Source: Peteryoungia desertarenae
Lineage (GTDB): Bacteria > Pseudomonadota > Alphaproteobacteria > Rhizobiales > Rhizobiaceae
DNA: 64,000 bases
Reading direction: 5' to 3'
Assembly: GCF_005860795.2 (NCBI RefSeq)
Contig: NZ_CP058350.1
Location: 560,001-624,000, forward strand
In this document: in pieces, positions 63,616 through 64,000 of the stretch
How positions within the stretch are numbered: the first letter of the stretch is position 1
Layout: the number at the start of each line of letters is the position of its first letter
Program-made: the position numbers and the translations under genes
Notes under the pieces: model-generated
Told to the model about the DNA's origin: nothing
Databases searched by the model: none
What the model saw: the letters and a program-made list of their open reading frames with translations, nothing else

Positions 63616-64000
63616 CAGGAACGCCCCATGAAGGTGGTTAGCGCATCGATGACGCCGAGATTGGCCTCTTCCGAGCCGACCGACATGCGAAGGGCATTGT
63701 CGAAACCATAGCTCCTGACGGCACGGAGGACGTAGCCACGCGATGTCAGAAAATCATCGGCATCGGCAGCCCGCTTGCCATCCGTATCCGGGAAATGAAT
63801 GAGGACGAAGTTGGCGACCGAAGGCGTGACCTTCAGTCCGAGCTGGGTGAACGCCTCGCTTAGTCGCTCGATCCAGTGAGTGTTATGATCCACCGCCTGA
63901 CGAATGAAATCCTGGTCACGCATGGCAGCCGCACCGGCACTGATCGCCGGCGCATTGAGATTGAACGGTCCCCGGATACGGTTGAGCGCATCGATGATCT
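63615..64000 (-). CDS. hisC: histidinol-phosphate aminotransferase, C-terminal part (5' end outside the window)
   Basis: The frame is open from the stop to the window edge, so this is the last 127 residues or so of a longer protein. [12 protein letters not shown] (the conserved Arg-containing PFN segment) and the C-terminal [10 protein letters not shown] substrate-binding arginine region are typical of HisC-type class I aminotransferases. An internal ATG at 63923 is not the start. Position before tyrC suggests it may transaminate aromatic precursors as well as histidinol phosphate. Confidence 0.9.
   Translation of the reverse strand, partial: IIDALNRIRGPFNLNAPAISAGAAAMRDQDFIRQAVDHNTHWIERLSEAFTQLGLKVTPSVANFVLIHFPDTDGKRAADADDFLTSRGYVLRAVRSYGFDNALRMSVGSEEANLGVIDALTTFMGRS

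Overview
The window looks like chromosomal core DNA of a Rhizobiales alphaproteobacterium of the Rhizobium/Agrobacterium/Sinorhizobium type. The evidence is the moderately GC-rich coding sequence and a set of gene neighbourhoods and families typical of that group: lysC-ptsP-prfA-prmC-DUF4167-clpB; argH-lptM-lysA followed by a TIGR02302 gene; cpdR, hpt and ftsEX close together; a DUF2125 gene beside tyrC-hisC; and a stand-alone Flp pilin. There is no rRNA, CRISPR array, transposase, integrase or phage gene. The only RNA gene seen is tRNA-Leu(CAA).

Layout. 1-5.2 kb: end of an M23 peptidase gene, then clpB with a sigma32-type promoter and a DUF4167 gene. 5.5-11.1 kb: prmC, prfA, ptsP and lysC on the minus strand (translation termination, nitrogen PTS, lysine-family amino acids). 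11.3-20.7 kb: an SH3 protein with an Asp/Arg-rich tail, ubiG, small house-keeping genes (DUF924, DUF1178, nitrilase, grxC, comF, an NDUFAF5-like methyltransferase), a Flp pilin with a small membrane protein, mutT, a GNAT gene, argJ and a periplasmic PPIase. 21-27.7 kb: secA, then an acyltransferase-flippase-GNAT trio that looks like a surface-glycan module. 27.7-35.7 kb: acyl-CoA ligase, tRNA-Leu, dsbB, HNH nuclease, AlkA-type glycosylase, gluQRS, a YihY membrane protein, an SDR, a HIG1-like protein and a PduO cobalamin adenosyltransferase.

35.73-37.24 kb is the only long stretch without a convincing gene. It holds four diverged copies of a palindromic repeat that alternate with GC-rich hairpins in two clusters. 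Between the clusters lies about 0.7 kb of GC-rich, strongly structured DNA that I cannot assign.

37.2-41 kb: rhomboid protease, etfB-etfA and a 3-hydroxybutyryl-CoA dehydrogenase, with a LiuR-like (MerR-type) palindrome ahead of etfB. 41.2-45 kb: the sulfate ABC transporter. 45-50 kb: a CSS-EAL c-di-GMP phosphodiesterase, a SulP permease-USP pair and a TlpA-type thioredoxin. 50-53 kb: argH-lptM-lysA. 53-61 kb: TIGR02302 protein, cpdR, hpt, a single-pass membrane protein, ftsE-ftsX, a YdcF-family gene and plsC. 61-64 kb: gamma-glutamylcyclotransferase, a DUF2125 protein, tyrC and the 3' part of hisC.

The recurring themes are envelope biogenesis and division, amino-acid biosynthesis, sulfur uptake and thiol chemistry. 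I did not find a clearly new multi-gene system. The best leads are the palindrome locus with its unexplained core, the DUF4167 protein, the surface-glycan trio beside secA, and several candidate operator sites (sigma32, LiuR-like, CtrA-like, LexA-like) inferred from sequence alone.
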